Shown here: piece after piece, positions 46,624-57,264 of the stretch
Numbering within the stretch: the stretch's first letter is position 1
Layout: every line of letters begins with the position of its first letter
DNA from: Histoplasma ohiense
Taxonomy: Eukaryota; Ascomycota; Eurotiomycetes; Onygenales; Ajellomycetaceae
NCBI GenBank assembly: GCA_017607445.1
Contig: JAEVHH010000005.1
Coordinates: 377,001 to 441,000, forward strand
Length of the DNA stretch: 64,000 bases
Direction: 5' to 3'
Translations under genes and position numbers: made by a program
Notes under the pieces: model-generated
The model's database searches: none
What the model saw: only the letters and a program-made list of their open reading frames with translations
Told to the model about the DNA's origin: nothing

Positions 46624-49412
46624 TCACACATGATACTGCAACATATTCTTCTTGATCTCATCCACAATCTCCGCCGCCTCCACCGCACTCTTCGCCTCAA
46701 AGTCATATCTCTTCTGCTCACTCGCCGCGTTTCCCCTCAACACCACCACCCGGAAACTCTTCGGATGCCGCCGGCTAACCTTCGACCCCACAACGTCATT
46801 AAACGATATCGACGTCGTCTTGCTGTTCGATTCGAAGAGCGTCTTGCCCGTCTCCGCCGGCATGATATGCATGTAGTCCATGTCGAACGCGAGCACGCGC
46901 TGATTCGACGCCGTGAACGACATGGATTGCTTGCGGATGACGTTGTAGCGCCGGTAGTAGCCACCCAGGAGATCCTGGGTGTGCGCGAGCGGGTGCAGCA
47001 TGCGACCGCCTCCCGTGCCACTGCCGCCCTTCTTGCCCTTCTTGGAACTGGCACTGTGAGAGGTCGTGTTTTCGACCATTAGGGGCGCGTTGGGTGAGAC
47101 GCTGACTGGGGATCCGGTGATGGAGAGTGGGCCCGTGCCGAATCGGCGGCGGACAAGGTCCAGATCTGTGATACTGCCCAGGGCTTCTACGGTTCGGTCT
47201 AGTGGGGCGACGGTGTTGGACCCCATGACTTTAAGGAGGTACTGGCCTTTGTCCAGGCCCCACTTCTTGCAGACGGAGTCTAGGATTTCGGCGATGTAGC
47301 TGTCTGTAGATGTGTTCATGGAGGTTGTTTGCGTTGCGTCTAGGTCAATGTATCTGACCTTCAATGTCTTGGTGACGCCCATTCTAGGTGTGGCGTATGA
47401 TGTAGGTACCGCGGGGCGATCGGCTGGGGTGAGAGTGCTATCATTCAACGCGGATGAAAATGGCTGGCCTAGGATGGGGTTGATCCTTCCAAGCATCCTG
47501 TTTTTAGCGTTATCCTGATTGGCTTGCATTATCGGCAGAGTAATTTCCGGCTCATCGACATCATCAGCACTCGGCGTGGGATACTGTTTCTCATTCTCCG
47601 CGAATTCAGCTGCCGTCGCCTTCACAAGTGCAAATTCGTCATATGGCTTGCTCCTGGACCGTCCGCGCGAGGAAGGGGCGCGATTGTTGTTGGAAGTAAA
47701 ATCAATGATGGGTCTACCTCTCGCTAGGCATGGGAAATCATAGTCAACTTCGCCGTCCTCAATCATCCGGAGATTCCACCGATTTACATTGAGCATTTCT
47801 CCTTCAAGTGGCGGCTTTCGGCGTTCTTCCATATATCTCCATAGGCCCAGCCCGATAGCTTGGGCAACGGTAACTGGACCAGGGTGATCTAAATCCTTCG
47901 ATTCTCGTACAATTGGCACATCTAAAGGCTCATCTGGTTGGGAGGACGACGGAATAAAGAAATTGATGTATAGTGGAGTTGTGTTGGATCCTCTGCCCGA
48001 TAGCGCAGCATATATCTCCAAAGGGTTGGCAGGCGCCTTCTTTCGTGCTCGGAGCGCTGTAGACAAAAGACTGATGGGCTCAACGGTGCTGATGGGCCGA
48101 GGCGGTGGAAGTACATTTAGCTCCGGTGAAGTAGTCGTTTGTTTCTGTTTCCTGGGTGAACTACCCTGTGATTCGAGAGTCAACGGCAGTTTATCGGAGA
48201 TCATTGGCGATGCCGAGTCTAACGATCCGACGCGATCCAGCAATGATCCCGATCCAGCAGTGCCCCCGAATTCAGAAGAAAGAACAGATCCTTCAGACTC
48301 GGCAATTGAATCTTCATCGTGATCATTGATGGCGTCCTCGATGCTTCCTGCCTCTAGCTCATCTTCTTCATCCAGCTTTTCGCTTGGTGGTTTGTCATTT
48401 GGATTAATCACGTCCTCGTGGTTAGAAAAATGAATCTGCCGTCTCCTCTCAGCGGGCCCGTATGCTTCGTTGTCTGATGACATATCGCTACTAGGGCCCG
48501 TATTTCTGCGTGCTCGAGCTTTTACTGCTTCTACTGCACCAAGCGAACCCCTCCGGTACCGGTCATTGACGGACCTCAGTGAAGGCGATGTTACAAAAAC
48601 ATCAGGATTATCACGACGATCCAGGCTCCGTATTGGAGATGAACCAGCACGTGTTCGCCGGACCGGCATTTTGGTAAACTTGATTTGCTGTATAGACCTG
48701 AAAGCCTAACGGTTAGCAAGCTAACGATCATATGAACGAACCTGACAACGGTAACCATACCTGCGTTCACGAACACCCTCAACCTCCTCATCACTCTCAT
48801 CACTAAGATCACTACTATCATTGTCCTCAACTTCACCCAGCCTGTGCTGCTGGTGGTGCGATCTGGGGACATCCAATCTCTCTTTCCTCCGTCCCTTCCT
48901 TCCTGCAGCCCGCTTGGGCTGTCGCTGCGTAATAGTGTTCGCACTGCCCTTCGGGCCCGTCACAATTCCACCCTCTTCATCCTCGCCATCATCCACCATC
49001 CCGAATTCAAGACCCGCGGGTTCAGCAGCATCATTGTGCCCATCACTGCCACCATTTATATCGCCGAAGCCTTTATTCTGCCTTGCACTGACCTGGAAAT
49101 ACTCTGACGTAACGGCCGTGGCGGTGGGGATGGGAGGCGAGTAAGTGCGTTTGATATGTGAGGCATTGGCACCGGGGGCTGATGACCAGCCGGCAGCGCG
49201 GAAACTTGGAGTGTTGAGAATGGAGGAGTTGATGTTGATAAGGCGGTCGCCGACGCCATCTCTGATTGCGGAGAGGTAGGAGGTGCGGAGCTGCCAGATG
49301 GTAAAGCTAACGGCGAAGCGAGAGTTAGATGGCCGGTATATTATAGCAATGGATAGGGTTGGTCGCGGTAACGGGACAGGTGAGCTTACTCTTCGTTTTG
49401 GAGGAGAGACAT
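46624..49412 (-). CDS. SIN1: TORC2 subunit SIN1 (AVO1 family)
   Basis: The exons are 49412-49390 (23 bases), 49306-48761 and 48697-46624, giving 880 residues. The first exon gives MSLLQNE, and the join with the next produces DFTIWQLRTSYLSAIRDGVGDRLI, the conserved SIN1 N-terminus. A basic Ser-rich segment with IQQIKFTKMPVRR and SSPIRS follows. The CRIM domain (about 400-540) contains PLEIYAALSG, PLYINFFIPSS and VAQAIGLGLWRYMEE. A Ras-binding-like domain lies at about 630-700 and a C-terminal PH domain at about 770-877 (YYRRYNVIRKQSMSF to IVDEIKKNM). SIN1 presents substrates to TORC2 and anchors it at the plasma membrane. Introns are 83 and 63 bases. It shares a 589-base divergent promoter with GRX5. 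Confidence 0.94.
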
Positions 49413-50001
49413 GGTTGGTACTGTTGAGGTGGCACGGGTGCCGTTTGAGCGGAAGATGGTCTACCTATATTGCAGTGGAGGGTATGAGAATCACTTGGGG
49501 CTATGAAAGCGACTATGATGCAGAATGTACAAATTATTGAGGTGATGGAGGGGATGCAGACCGTGGAGTGAACTTCAGGAGGGCGGAAGTGCGAATTGGG
49601 GCTGGGGTTTCACGGGGGCCATATCTAGGTGGGGATGGGGAAATTGAAGGAATGTATGGCGAATTGGACGAACGTCAGGACCAGCCCGACGAAGCGAAAG
49701 CGAATGAGGAACCCGAGAAGCTAAGTTTGCTGCAGACGAAATGAACAGACGCCATCGCGAGTCGGAGGCGGAGGTTTGAAGGTCGGAGCGGGGCGATCCC
49801 GTGACTTGGGATCGCATTACGTATCTATTACAAGGCCAAGGTATTTTTAGATTCAGAGTCCTAGCCTTCCTATTGCGGATTAGCGTCTGCGGTTGGCAAC
49901 TACATCCATGGATACTGCGGAGTTGTCTGAATCCTGAATCAACTTCTTCTGCTATCCATGAATTCTTTGCTTGAAAATTTACATCACTTTATTTTGTAAC
50001 T
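49413..50001. promoter_or_regulatory. Divergent promoter of SIN1 (-) and GRX5 (+)
   Basis: These 589 bases between the two start codons include a purine-rich block at 49560-49750. No ORF with family features is seen. Confidence 0.55.
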
Positions 50002-50715
50002 ATGGTTGCAAGAATAGGCATGAGTTCTGTAAGTGTGTCTTCTGGTGATCTCAAAATTCTTTTTTTTTTCTTTTTTTTCCCTGTGAAGAATGAGAAAGAG
50101 ACTAACTATCATATCTTGAAATCAACTATAGCTTTTGAGATCTCTCCCCAAGCCGAGATCATCGCCATTCCTAAATACTAGGACCCTTCCATTCCAAATC
50201 CGCCATCTTTCCAACGAAACAAGAGCTGCCATTGAGAAAGCAGTGGCATCTGCACCGGTTGTTTTGTTCATGAAAGGGACTCCAGAAACACCACAGTGCG
50301 GATTTTCAAGAGCGAGCATACAGATTCTTGGACTACAGGGGGTGGATCCAAGGAAGTTCACCGCATTCAATGTTTTGGAGGACGCAGAGCTGCGGCAAGG
50401 TGTGTGTCCCTCTCTCCCTGACATCTTCCTAGGCTGGAAGATGCTTGAAGATGCTTGATCCAAATGAATAATTGTCAATGCACATCAAACATCAGTGATT
50501 AATTTTTTTTTAACAAAACCACCCCGTTCTATGTTTTAGGTATTAAGGAATATTCAGACTGGCCCACCATCCCACAGATGTACTTAAACAAGGAGTTTGT
50601 TGGTGGGTGTGATATCCTGATGTCCATGCATCAAAATGGAGAGCTGTCCAAACTCCTGGAGGAAAATGGGGTTCTTATCCCTGCCGAAGAAGACAATGAA
50701 GCGGATCAAAAATAA
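50002..50715 (+). CDS. GRX5: Mitochondrial monothiol glutaredoxin Grx5
   Basis: The exons are 50002-50028 (27 bases), 50132-50399 and 50540-50715, giving 156 residues. The tiny first exon is required because the next exon has an in-frame TAG just before its splice acceptor. Joined, they read MVARIGMSS then LLRSLPKPRSS, an Arg/Ser-rich mitochondrial presequence. The glutaredoxin fold has KGTPETPQCGFS, with the monothiol CGFS at 65-68, then WPTIPQMYLNKEFVGGCDI, which provides the glutathione-binding TIPQ and GGCD. Grx5 transfers [2Fe-2S] clusters from Isu1 to targets in the mitochondrial matrix. The donor of intron 2 is GTGTGT. Intron 1 has GTAAGT and ends TATAG. Confidence 0.95.
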
Positions 50716-50823
50716 GAACCCCTATAAAAAAAAAAAAAAAAACCGATATGTTTCTATATGGAAAGGGGATCTTGAAAATCTTGATTCCAGCAGCATATTT
50801 TGTATTTTGTACAGTATATATAT

Positions 50824-50861
<38 letters not shown>

Positions 50862-51589
50862 TTTACTCACCTGAACGGTTTCTCGCTATTTTGAGCTGGT
50901 TCTTCCCCTCCCTTTCCAGTCTGTATATTCTGCGCGTGCATACATATATATAACATATCGGAGTACAGTACACGTGACAGATTAGAGTCAACCGTGGAAT
51001 AACAATTTGTATGTATGGATTAATTTTTCTCATAAAGAGTTACATGAATCTATTCCATTTCAGAAAACACCGACCTGGAAAGCTGATCCCCTGCGCAGTC
51101 GGCAGTTCAAACGACTATATATATGTCTATGGTATGCAGATAGATAGATAGATGCGCAAGCAATTTGCAGATGACATGTCAGCGCCCTTTTTAATCAGGG
51201 TTGGCAAGAGTATATATATGTTATAATATTGACATTGTGGTTTCTTTCTTCTTTTACCACTATTGCAAAATGAATAATATGGTAGCGCATAAATATGGGA
51301 AATAAGTAAGTATACATCCTGACCCCCCCCTAATATATGTATGTATGTAATGTAGCTGCATAGCATCGATAGAAGACAATCTGTTCTCAATCTGGATGAA
51401 AATTTGGATGAAAGCCCATTATTCCCATTGATCCCAACCACCGAGGACATGAAGGGGGGACACGGGGGAAGAAAGGGGAAAATGTAATGAAACGATCCGG
51501 AACAGTGAACATCAAAGGAAGCAAAGCCCAAAAATAAAAAAAACAAAGTGTAAAGGAGAGAATGAAGAAGGGAAAGAATGAATGAACAA
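50716..51589. other. Convergent spacer between GRX5 and the SLC25 gene
   Basis: A run of 17 A at 50726-50742 lies just after the GRX5 stop, and a run of 33 T at 50826-50858 follows, so the two can pair in the transcript. A 173-codon minus-strand ORF at 51127-51648 is low in support. No gene is called. Confidence 0.55.
50726..50858. repeat. A17 and T33 homopolymers in opposite sense
   Basis: A run of 17 A (50726-50742) and a run of 33 T (50826-50858) are separated by 83 bases. They form an inverted pair that could fold into a hairpin in RNA or simply reflect expansion in a 3' flank. Confidence 0.75.
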
Positions 51590-53301
51590 TTACGATTTCC
51601 CCTTATCCCAAAACCACCGATACATACTCCTCCACTCCTCTGCCTCATCCTCTACATACTCCCCGACCATCTCCGCCGTCGCGTTCGAATCCTCATACAC
51701 ATCCTCCACCACCCTTCTCTTGGCCACCTCCGCGCCACCCACTGTCTTCCCCGTACCGCCCGCATCCCGCCCACCGGCCATTCCCACCCCCTTGACAACA
51801 GCTTCCTTCACATCACCCATCTTCCCCGCGGCTTTCTCCGCCAACCCGCCCGCCCCTCCCCTCACCTCCTCCGCAACCTCCTCTGTGCGCGCTTTCGCCC
51901 GCGCCAACAACTCCTCCGGCGACGGATACCGGCGCAGCATCACCAGCAGGAGGTAATACGCACGCACCACGAACCCGTAGACGGTGTCCTTCGCGAGCAT
52001 GGCGATGCCGTGGCTGAAGAAGCCGCGGAGGACGTCCCCACTCAGGCCTGCGTAGAGAGCGGCGAGGCCCTCGGTGCGAGCGATGGCGTAGATGGCGTGG
52101 AGGATGGTCGGGGGTGGGCGGGCAGCGGATGAAGACGTGGACGCGGAGGTGGCAGCCTGTGCGCGCGTTTTGGCCATGGAGAACGGATAGGTGAGGGAGG
52201 AGGCGATGACCTTGCTGATGGCGGCGAAGAGGAACGTGGCCGATGCAGGAGGCCGTCTGCGCTTGTCGCGCGGGAGGAGGGAGAATTTGAAGACTTGGCT
52301 GAGGAGGAAGGTGAGGGCAGGGCTTAGAGAGAGGATGAGGGAGGCGGAGTAGCCGGCCCAGAGGCCCGTGAGGCCCTTTTGGGCGACGATCGCGGAGACG
52401 ATATCTCTCGTCGAGGAGGTGGGTGATTTCTTCTCCTTCCCCGCTGCTGCTGCTGCTGCTGCTGCTGTAGCTGACGCAAGGCCCTCAACCTGCTTCCTGG
52501 TCAACACCGTCGAGATCGGCATTGTCAGCAACTTGGTGAAGGCCTCCGCCACATATCCCACAGCCAGCTCATCCAGCACCGGCAGAAAGCTACCATGCAT
52601 CCGCAGCCCTCTCGCCCGCAACCGCCTCTGCCGCAAGAATGAATACGCAAGGAAAAACACAAACGAATCCACAACCGCCTTTCCAGTCGCATGCGTAAGC
52701 CCAGCGTATAACCCACGCAGTCCACCCTCGTTCTCGTAAATCTTCCTCGCTGCGTCTATAATCCCCTTATACTCGCCTTCATCCACATCTTCGTAATCGA
52801 CATCAGCATCTTCATCTTCATCTTCATCCTTCCCCTTCCCTTTCCCCTTCCCTTTCCCTTCCTCTTTCCGTCTCTTTTGCAACGCCCTCATACCCCTCAA
52901 CTGCCTCTGCAACTGCAACCGTGTAACAATCAAACCCAACGGATACGTCGAGATCGTCGACACAGCCGCGCCTGCCGCACCGGCCACCGCCTGGCCAAGC
53001 GCCGGCAACGCCGGGCCCCTCAGGACAGCGGATTTCCAATCCTCGCTGTCCGGGCGGTAAGTAGTCACGGCCGCGGCCGCGGCCGTATCGTGGTCGGGGT
53101 CATGGTAGATGTAGTAGAGCTGGAAGTTTTCCTATGTGGCGAGTTTTTTTGTTTTCGGTGAAGGGATGAGTTAGACGCCCCTGAGCCATTTTAAATAAAC
53201 ATAATGATAGTTTGTGGTTTTCTGGGGTATTTGAGGGAAGGAAGGGAAGGGGGGAGCCGTACAATTGAAACTTCGAAAGTGGGATCTTGATCGTCTGGCA
53301 T
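51590..53301 (-). CDS. SLC25 carrier of the peroxisomal PMP47/ANT1 type
   Basis: The exons are 53301-53263 (39 bases) and 53131-51590, giving 526 residues. The intron is 131 bases. The three carrier repeats show the degenerate PxxxxxTR motifs YPLGLIVTRLQLQ, MPISTVLTRKQVEG and YPFSMAKTRAQAAT, and paired transmembrane helices. The pattern fits peroxisomal carriers (PMP47, human SLC25A17, yeast Ant1), which move ATP, CoA or related nucleotides into peroxisomes. The substrate is inferred. An unusual insert after the first helix runs KGKGKGKGK then DEDEDEDAD. The C-terminal 100 residues after the last helix are Ala/Glu/Lys-rich and amphipathic. The protein is longer than a basic carrier (about 300 residues) because of these two additions. 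Confidence 0.85.
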
Positions 53302-53590
53302 TTTCACTGATTGATTTATTGGTTTATTTGATGTGCCCTATTTATGTAATTTTATTTCTCCCTTTCTCCCGATAGGTAACCGTCTGAAGCGAAGGGTTCG
53401 GCCGAAACGAAAATCAATTATATTATATATATTCCCCCCACGGTCCCTCACGAGAGATCCAGCATCCGGCCCCTCGCTATCTGCGTATAGCCTCTGTAAT
53501 CGCTTCTTCGATTTCTCCTCTCTTTGCTTGTCGGGTGGGGCCCCGCATTTATCAACCTAACTAACACAGTTCGGTTGAAATAATGAATGC

Positions 53591-53619
<29 letters not shown>
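53591..53619. repeat. (CA)14 microsatellite
   Basis: A perfect CA dinucleotide run in the SLC25/H4 spacer. It may be polymorphic. Confidence 0.9.
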
Positions 53620-53621
<2 letters not shown>

Positions 53622-53784
53622 CCGGGATCGCGACGGAGCTAATAACGCATACCAAGCCTCAAGCCTGAATTGCCCCACGGATGCTTCCTGTCGCAACTCG
53701 AGTTCGATACGGAGAGCAAGTGATAGCTGAAAGATCGGGACAATGAACCGACGGCACGAGGGGGGGGATGGTGGTGAGAGAAGC

Positions 53785-53807
53785 GAGCAGAGCAGAGCAG
53801 AGCAGAG
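53785..53807. repeat. GAGCA pentanucleotide repeat
   Basis: About four and a half tandem units of GAGCA. Confidence 0.8.
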
Positions 53808-54134
53808 TCGCCAGAAGTTGGCGCGTGGCTTGGTGGGGAATTGAATGGATGACGTTGGAGTTTGGGGTCGGGGTCGGGGTTGGCTTCTTTGTCTTGGCGG
53901 CAAGAGTCCAGAACTTCCAACCTTGTTCAGTCGATCAAATAGTTAACTATATACGATGTAATCTGTATACTACTCTGTACAGAATATACGCTGCGTAGAC
54001 ACGAAAAACTTCCGTGGGTTGATTGATGCCATGGAAGAGGAAATACTAGCAAATGGGTCTTCTTTTTTTTTTACGATCCATTTGCAGATCATGATAATTA
54101 ATATATATGGATGAGCGCATGGGTGATACCAATT

Positions 54135-54162
54135 TTCAATTCAGTTCAATTCAGTTCAATTC
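54135..54162. repeat. TTCAATTCAG repeat
   Basis: Two full 10-base units and a partial third, close to a (CAGA) run. Confidence 0.7.
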
Positions 54163-54600
54163 CACCCAATTCCACCGCCCGTTCTCAAAGACAGACAGAC
54201 AGACACAAGTAAATAAGACAATAAAATATAAAATAATTAAAATTGTTCACATTTCCCCCGTAACCGATTTTTCCCAATGAATCCCAAAATTCCCTCCCAC
54301 ACCCAGCCAGGGAAACGCGCAACTTGCAACACATAAATAAAAGAAAATGAAAAGCGTCAAAACTTCGAAAAAGTCGAGTTCGCACCCATGAACCAGTCCA
54401 TCCAGTCCAGTTCAGAGTCCACCCCCCACCCCCGTTGTCCGTTCGTCCCACGATGATGGTAAGCATATATAACAAGCAGTATTCCTGCCCCACCCTCCAT
54501 CAATCAACCCGTGAAGACGCCCAGATTAATCAAAAACAAAACAAAACAAAACATAAAAAGACACTTTTTTTATTTTTTAAATTTTTTTTTTCTTTTCTTT

Positions 54601-55467
54601 TCACCCGCCAAACCCGTAAAGCGTGCGACCCTGTCTCTTCAGCGCATACACGACATCCAACGACGTGACGGTCTTCCGCTTCGCGTGCTCGGTGTACGTG
54701 ACCGCGTCGCGAATGACGGATTCAAGGAAGGATTTCAGCACGCCGCGGGTTTCTTCGTAGATCACTGTATAAATGGAAAGAGGAAAAAAAAAAAAAAAGA
54801 GGGGGTTAGTTATGTCCATGGACGACGGGCGGACGGGAAAGGAAAAGAGGGGGGAAACGCACTGGCAGAGATACGCTTGACACCGCCACGACGGGCCAGA
54901 CGACGGATGGCAGGCTTGGTGATGCCCTGGATGTTGTCGCGCAGGATCTTGCGGTGGCGTTTCGCGCCGCCCTTGCCCAGACCCTTGCCACCTTTCCCAC
55001 CTGTTGGGTTCGTTAATTGCGTTAGTGATGTGGGCCAGTGGTGCTGGTGCAACTGTTCAATCAATGTCGGATGTCGGAGAAGCATCATCGCCATCGCCAT
55101 CGCCATCGCCATCGCCATTTTCGTTCTCGACGACGAGGGAGGGGGGATTTGCCTCAAGCCATCACCATCACCACCAACAAGGCTGGTGTGGACCTAGGAC
55201 CCGGCCGACGATGATGATTTGATGCTTTGGCTTCATTCCAACCCGCCGTTTCCCTGGCGTGAATAAAAATAAAAATGTCGATGGCAACGACCATGGCATT
55301 GGACGTTGTAAGTTGCAAGTTGTATTGGGTGTCCATGTTCCTTGTCTTGCATGGGCGCCAAGACAGCACGGGCCAAGGTGTCAAGTCGACCAACGACGTT
55401 TGATGCGAGGATGCCAGCGACGGGGTTCCAACCATCTGAGAAAAGAAAATCACTTACGTCCAGTCAT
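54601..55467 (-). CDS. Histone H4
   Basis: The exons are 55467-55458 (10 bases), 55000-54863 and 54764-54601, giving exactly 103 residues, the universal H4 length. The 10-base exon encodes MTG and the first base of Arg. The joined N-terminus MTGRGKGGKGLGKGGAKRH carries the acetylatable tail lysines. The fold region GVKRISAMIYEETRGVLKSF and the C-terminal LKRQGRTLYGFGG match the family. The introns are 457 and 98 bases. H4 pairs with H3 to form the core of the nucleosome. No H3 gene is adjacent in this window, although fungal H4 is often divergent with H3, so this may be the unpaired H4 copy (H4.2-like); that is inferred. The Thr at position 2 instead of Ser is common in fungal H4. Confidence 0.98.
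55087..55119. repeat. (CATCGC)n hexamer repeat in H4 intron 1
   Basis: About five units of CATCGC on the + strand lie within the long first intron of H4. Confidence 0.75.
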
Positions 55468-55635
55468 GATTTATCTACTTAAAGAAGAAGAAGAAAAGAA
55501 AGTCTTTATTTTTTTTTTTTTTAAAAAAAAAAAAACCAAAAAAAAAAACGTGGAACCGTGGCGAAAATACGCGTCTCTTTTTTATGCAGGTAACGGTGCA
55601 AAGAGTAAAAGTAGAAGCGAAGCGAATAAGAAAAA

Positions 55636-55698
55636 GGGGGGGGGGGTGCCGGGGGGGGGAAAGAGAACTTCAAAAAACCCGCAGTGGGGGGTTGGGGG
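55636..55698 (+). promoter_or_regulatory. Cluster of G runs upstream of histone H4
   Basis: Runs of G lie at 55636-55646, 55651-55659, 55686-55691 and 55694-55698, about 170-230 bases upstream of the H4 ATG and on the template strand of H4. Four runs of at least five G could form a quadruplex. The second loop is 26 bases, longer than the usual limit, so a two-tract or within-run fold is equally likely. Confidence 0.45.
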
Positions 55699-55882
55699 AT
55701 GAGGGAAGTTTAAATAGTTTTCCACGCAAGAAAATGAGGAAAGGGCAAAGCACAAAATGGAAACAGGGCCAATGACTAAGCCAGCCTCGGGACGTTACCG
55801 ACTCAGTTGAGGTTTGTTGTGAGTTCTCCCCAGCAAAATCGGCGCAGTGGACAGGTCGTTCTGGCAGGCTGCTTTCCGGCGT

Positions 55883-55896
55883 GGTTTCTGGAAACC
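55883..55896. promoter_or_regulatory. GGTTTC-TG-GAAACC inverted repeat (HSE-like) upstream of H4
   Basis: The 14-base sequence is a perfect inverted repeat and contains TTCnnGAA, the core of a heat-shock element. It lies about 420 bases upstream of the H4 ATG. Chance cannot be excluded. Confidence 0.35.
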
Positions 55897-57111
55897 TTGC
55901 AGCAAACCACGGAGCGTGGACTAGCGGCGTAGTCAGCCCAGATTCTGCCGCGGGGATGTCTTGGCGTGCCCTCACCGACTTCCAGGCTTGGCGCGGGACT
56001 GGAACATACGGGACACAGTGAAGAGTAAGAGAGAGAGAGAAAACCCCCTCCGAAAGAATCTGTAGTTGGTTTATTTTTAACGTTTGAGATACGCCAACAA
56101 ATCCCATACCCATCATCTATCTATCCTACTAGTATGATCGATTGGAGCGGGGATGATAGAGAAGACGAAAGAAAGCCACTTCCACTTTGGAGAGGTACGA
56201 CCTACTTCTTTTTTTTATCTTCCTTTTCTGGTTTTTCTTACAATTTTTTTGGTTGAAAAATTCAATGATCAATGCGGATGTAGATTATGGGGAAAAAAAA
56301 AAAATAAAATGAAAAAATGAAAAAATGAATACCACCATCGCTGAACAGATTAATTTGGGCAAGGACATGAGCGAGAAGAGATATGAGAGACAGCTAGAAG
56401 GGAAAAAAAAAAAAATAAATCCACTTTTGACCCGTTCCAATAACGCCTGACATGATAAAGCACCCAACAAGGAAAAAAAAAAAAAAAAAAACAAGAAGAA
56501 AACGCCCAATAAAATGCACTCACAGCTCACAACAACAACAAAATTAGCGCCTGCCTGCATGTTAGGTTACAGTAGGGACAAACATGGAGGACAACCCCCT
56601 CCCCGAAAAAGCAGAATATGAAAAGCGAGGAAACGAAAAGCAGATAAATAAACAAATAGACCAACAAAAAAGACTAACAAAATATTAGCACTTCGTCCCT
56701 ACCCAAGTGAAACGTTGAGAACAGAAAGAGAGTTCGAAAATCATGCATGATATCTCGGACGTCGAGGGCATGAAGAAGAAAAGAAAAATCCAACATAGTG
56801 CAAAAATTCAATGTGGAAAAAGTACCTCCAGAAACTCATGATCATTCACAGAAAAGAGAATACCCTCCCTTATCCGCATCTCATCATCGTTGCGGCTCGT
56901 ATTAGCAGAACAAGAACTGCGAGAGAAACATAAAAGGACGCAAAACAGGAAAGCAAATGAAATCGAGAAGGCTATGAGGAAACCATGAAAAACGTCAGCA
57001 AAATCACAAAACACAGGTCCTCTCCATATGTTCAGCGGCAAGACGTCGATTTTCCAAACGGTGTTAGAAATGTACCGAAGGGCCTGCTAATTCATGACAA
57101 ATTCCGTTACA

Positions 57112-57131
57112 TTTCGTTTCGTTTCGTTTCG
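57112..57131. repeat. (TTTCG)4 repeat
   Basis: Four perfect 5-base units lie about 130 bases downstream of the PP1-subunit stop. Confidence 0.85.
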
Positions 57132-57264
57132 TTTTCTGATGCCTGATCCAATCCGGTCTAACTGGTCGTGATCCAAGATGGCGTCCAAGAAAAAGGTAAA
57201 GCAATTACCTCATTTCTTCGTCACCATATGGGTGGCGTACAGCGGACCGCGGTTGATGTTGGGT

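Larger units (their letters stand above)
53302..54600. other. Spacer between the SLC25 gene (5') and histone H4 (3')
   Basis: About 1.3 kb with several simple repeats: (CA)n at 53591-53619, AGAGC units at 53785-53807, TTCAATTCAG units at 54135-54162 and (CAGA)n at about 54191-54206. No gene is seen. Confidence 0.6.
55468..57264. other. Spacer: H4 promoter and PP1-subunit 3' flank
   Basis: About 1.8 kb. It has a cluster of G runs at 55636-55698, a GC-rich block at 55780-56000, A-rich runs at 56291, 56403 and 56474, and a (TTTCG)4 repeat at 57112-57131. A 148-codon minus-strand ORF at 55670-56116 has no family features. No gene is called. Confidence 0.55.

Noticed and set aside
51127..51648. 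173-codon minus-strand ORF at the SLC25 3' end
   Set aside because: It overlaps the end of the carrier gene in another frame and lies mainly in A/T-rich 3' flank. No domain seen.
51684..51700. GTTCGAATCC as a tRNA T-loop
   Set aside because: The words around it are part of the carrier coding sequence, and no acceptor stem, D-loop or anticodon arm can be placed.
52800..52870. CT-rich tandem repeat as a non-coding element
   Set aside because: It lies within an uninterrupted coding frame and encodes the KG and DE blocks of the carrier.
54511..55197. 228-codon ORF antisense to histone H4
   Set aside because: Runs over H4 exons and introns and homopolymers. Low complexity.
55670..56116. 148-codon minus-strand ORF upstream of H4
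   Set aside because: Cys/Pro/Ser-mixed with no family, no splice partner and a homopolymer nearby. More likely promoter sequence.
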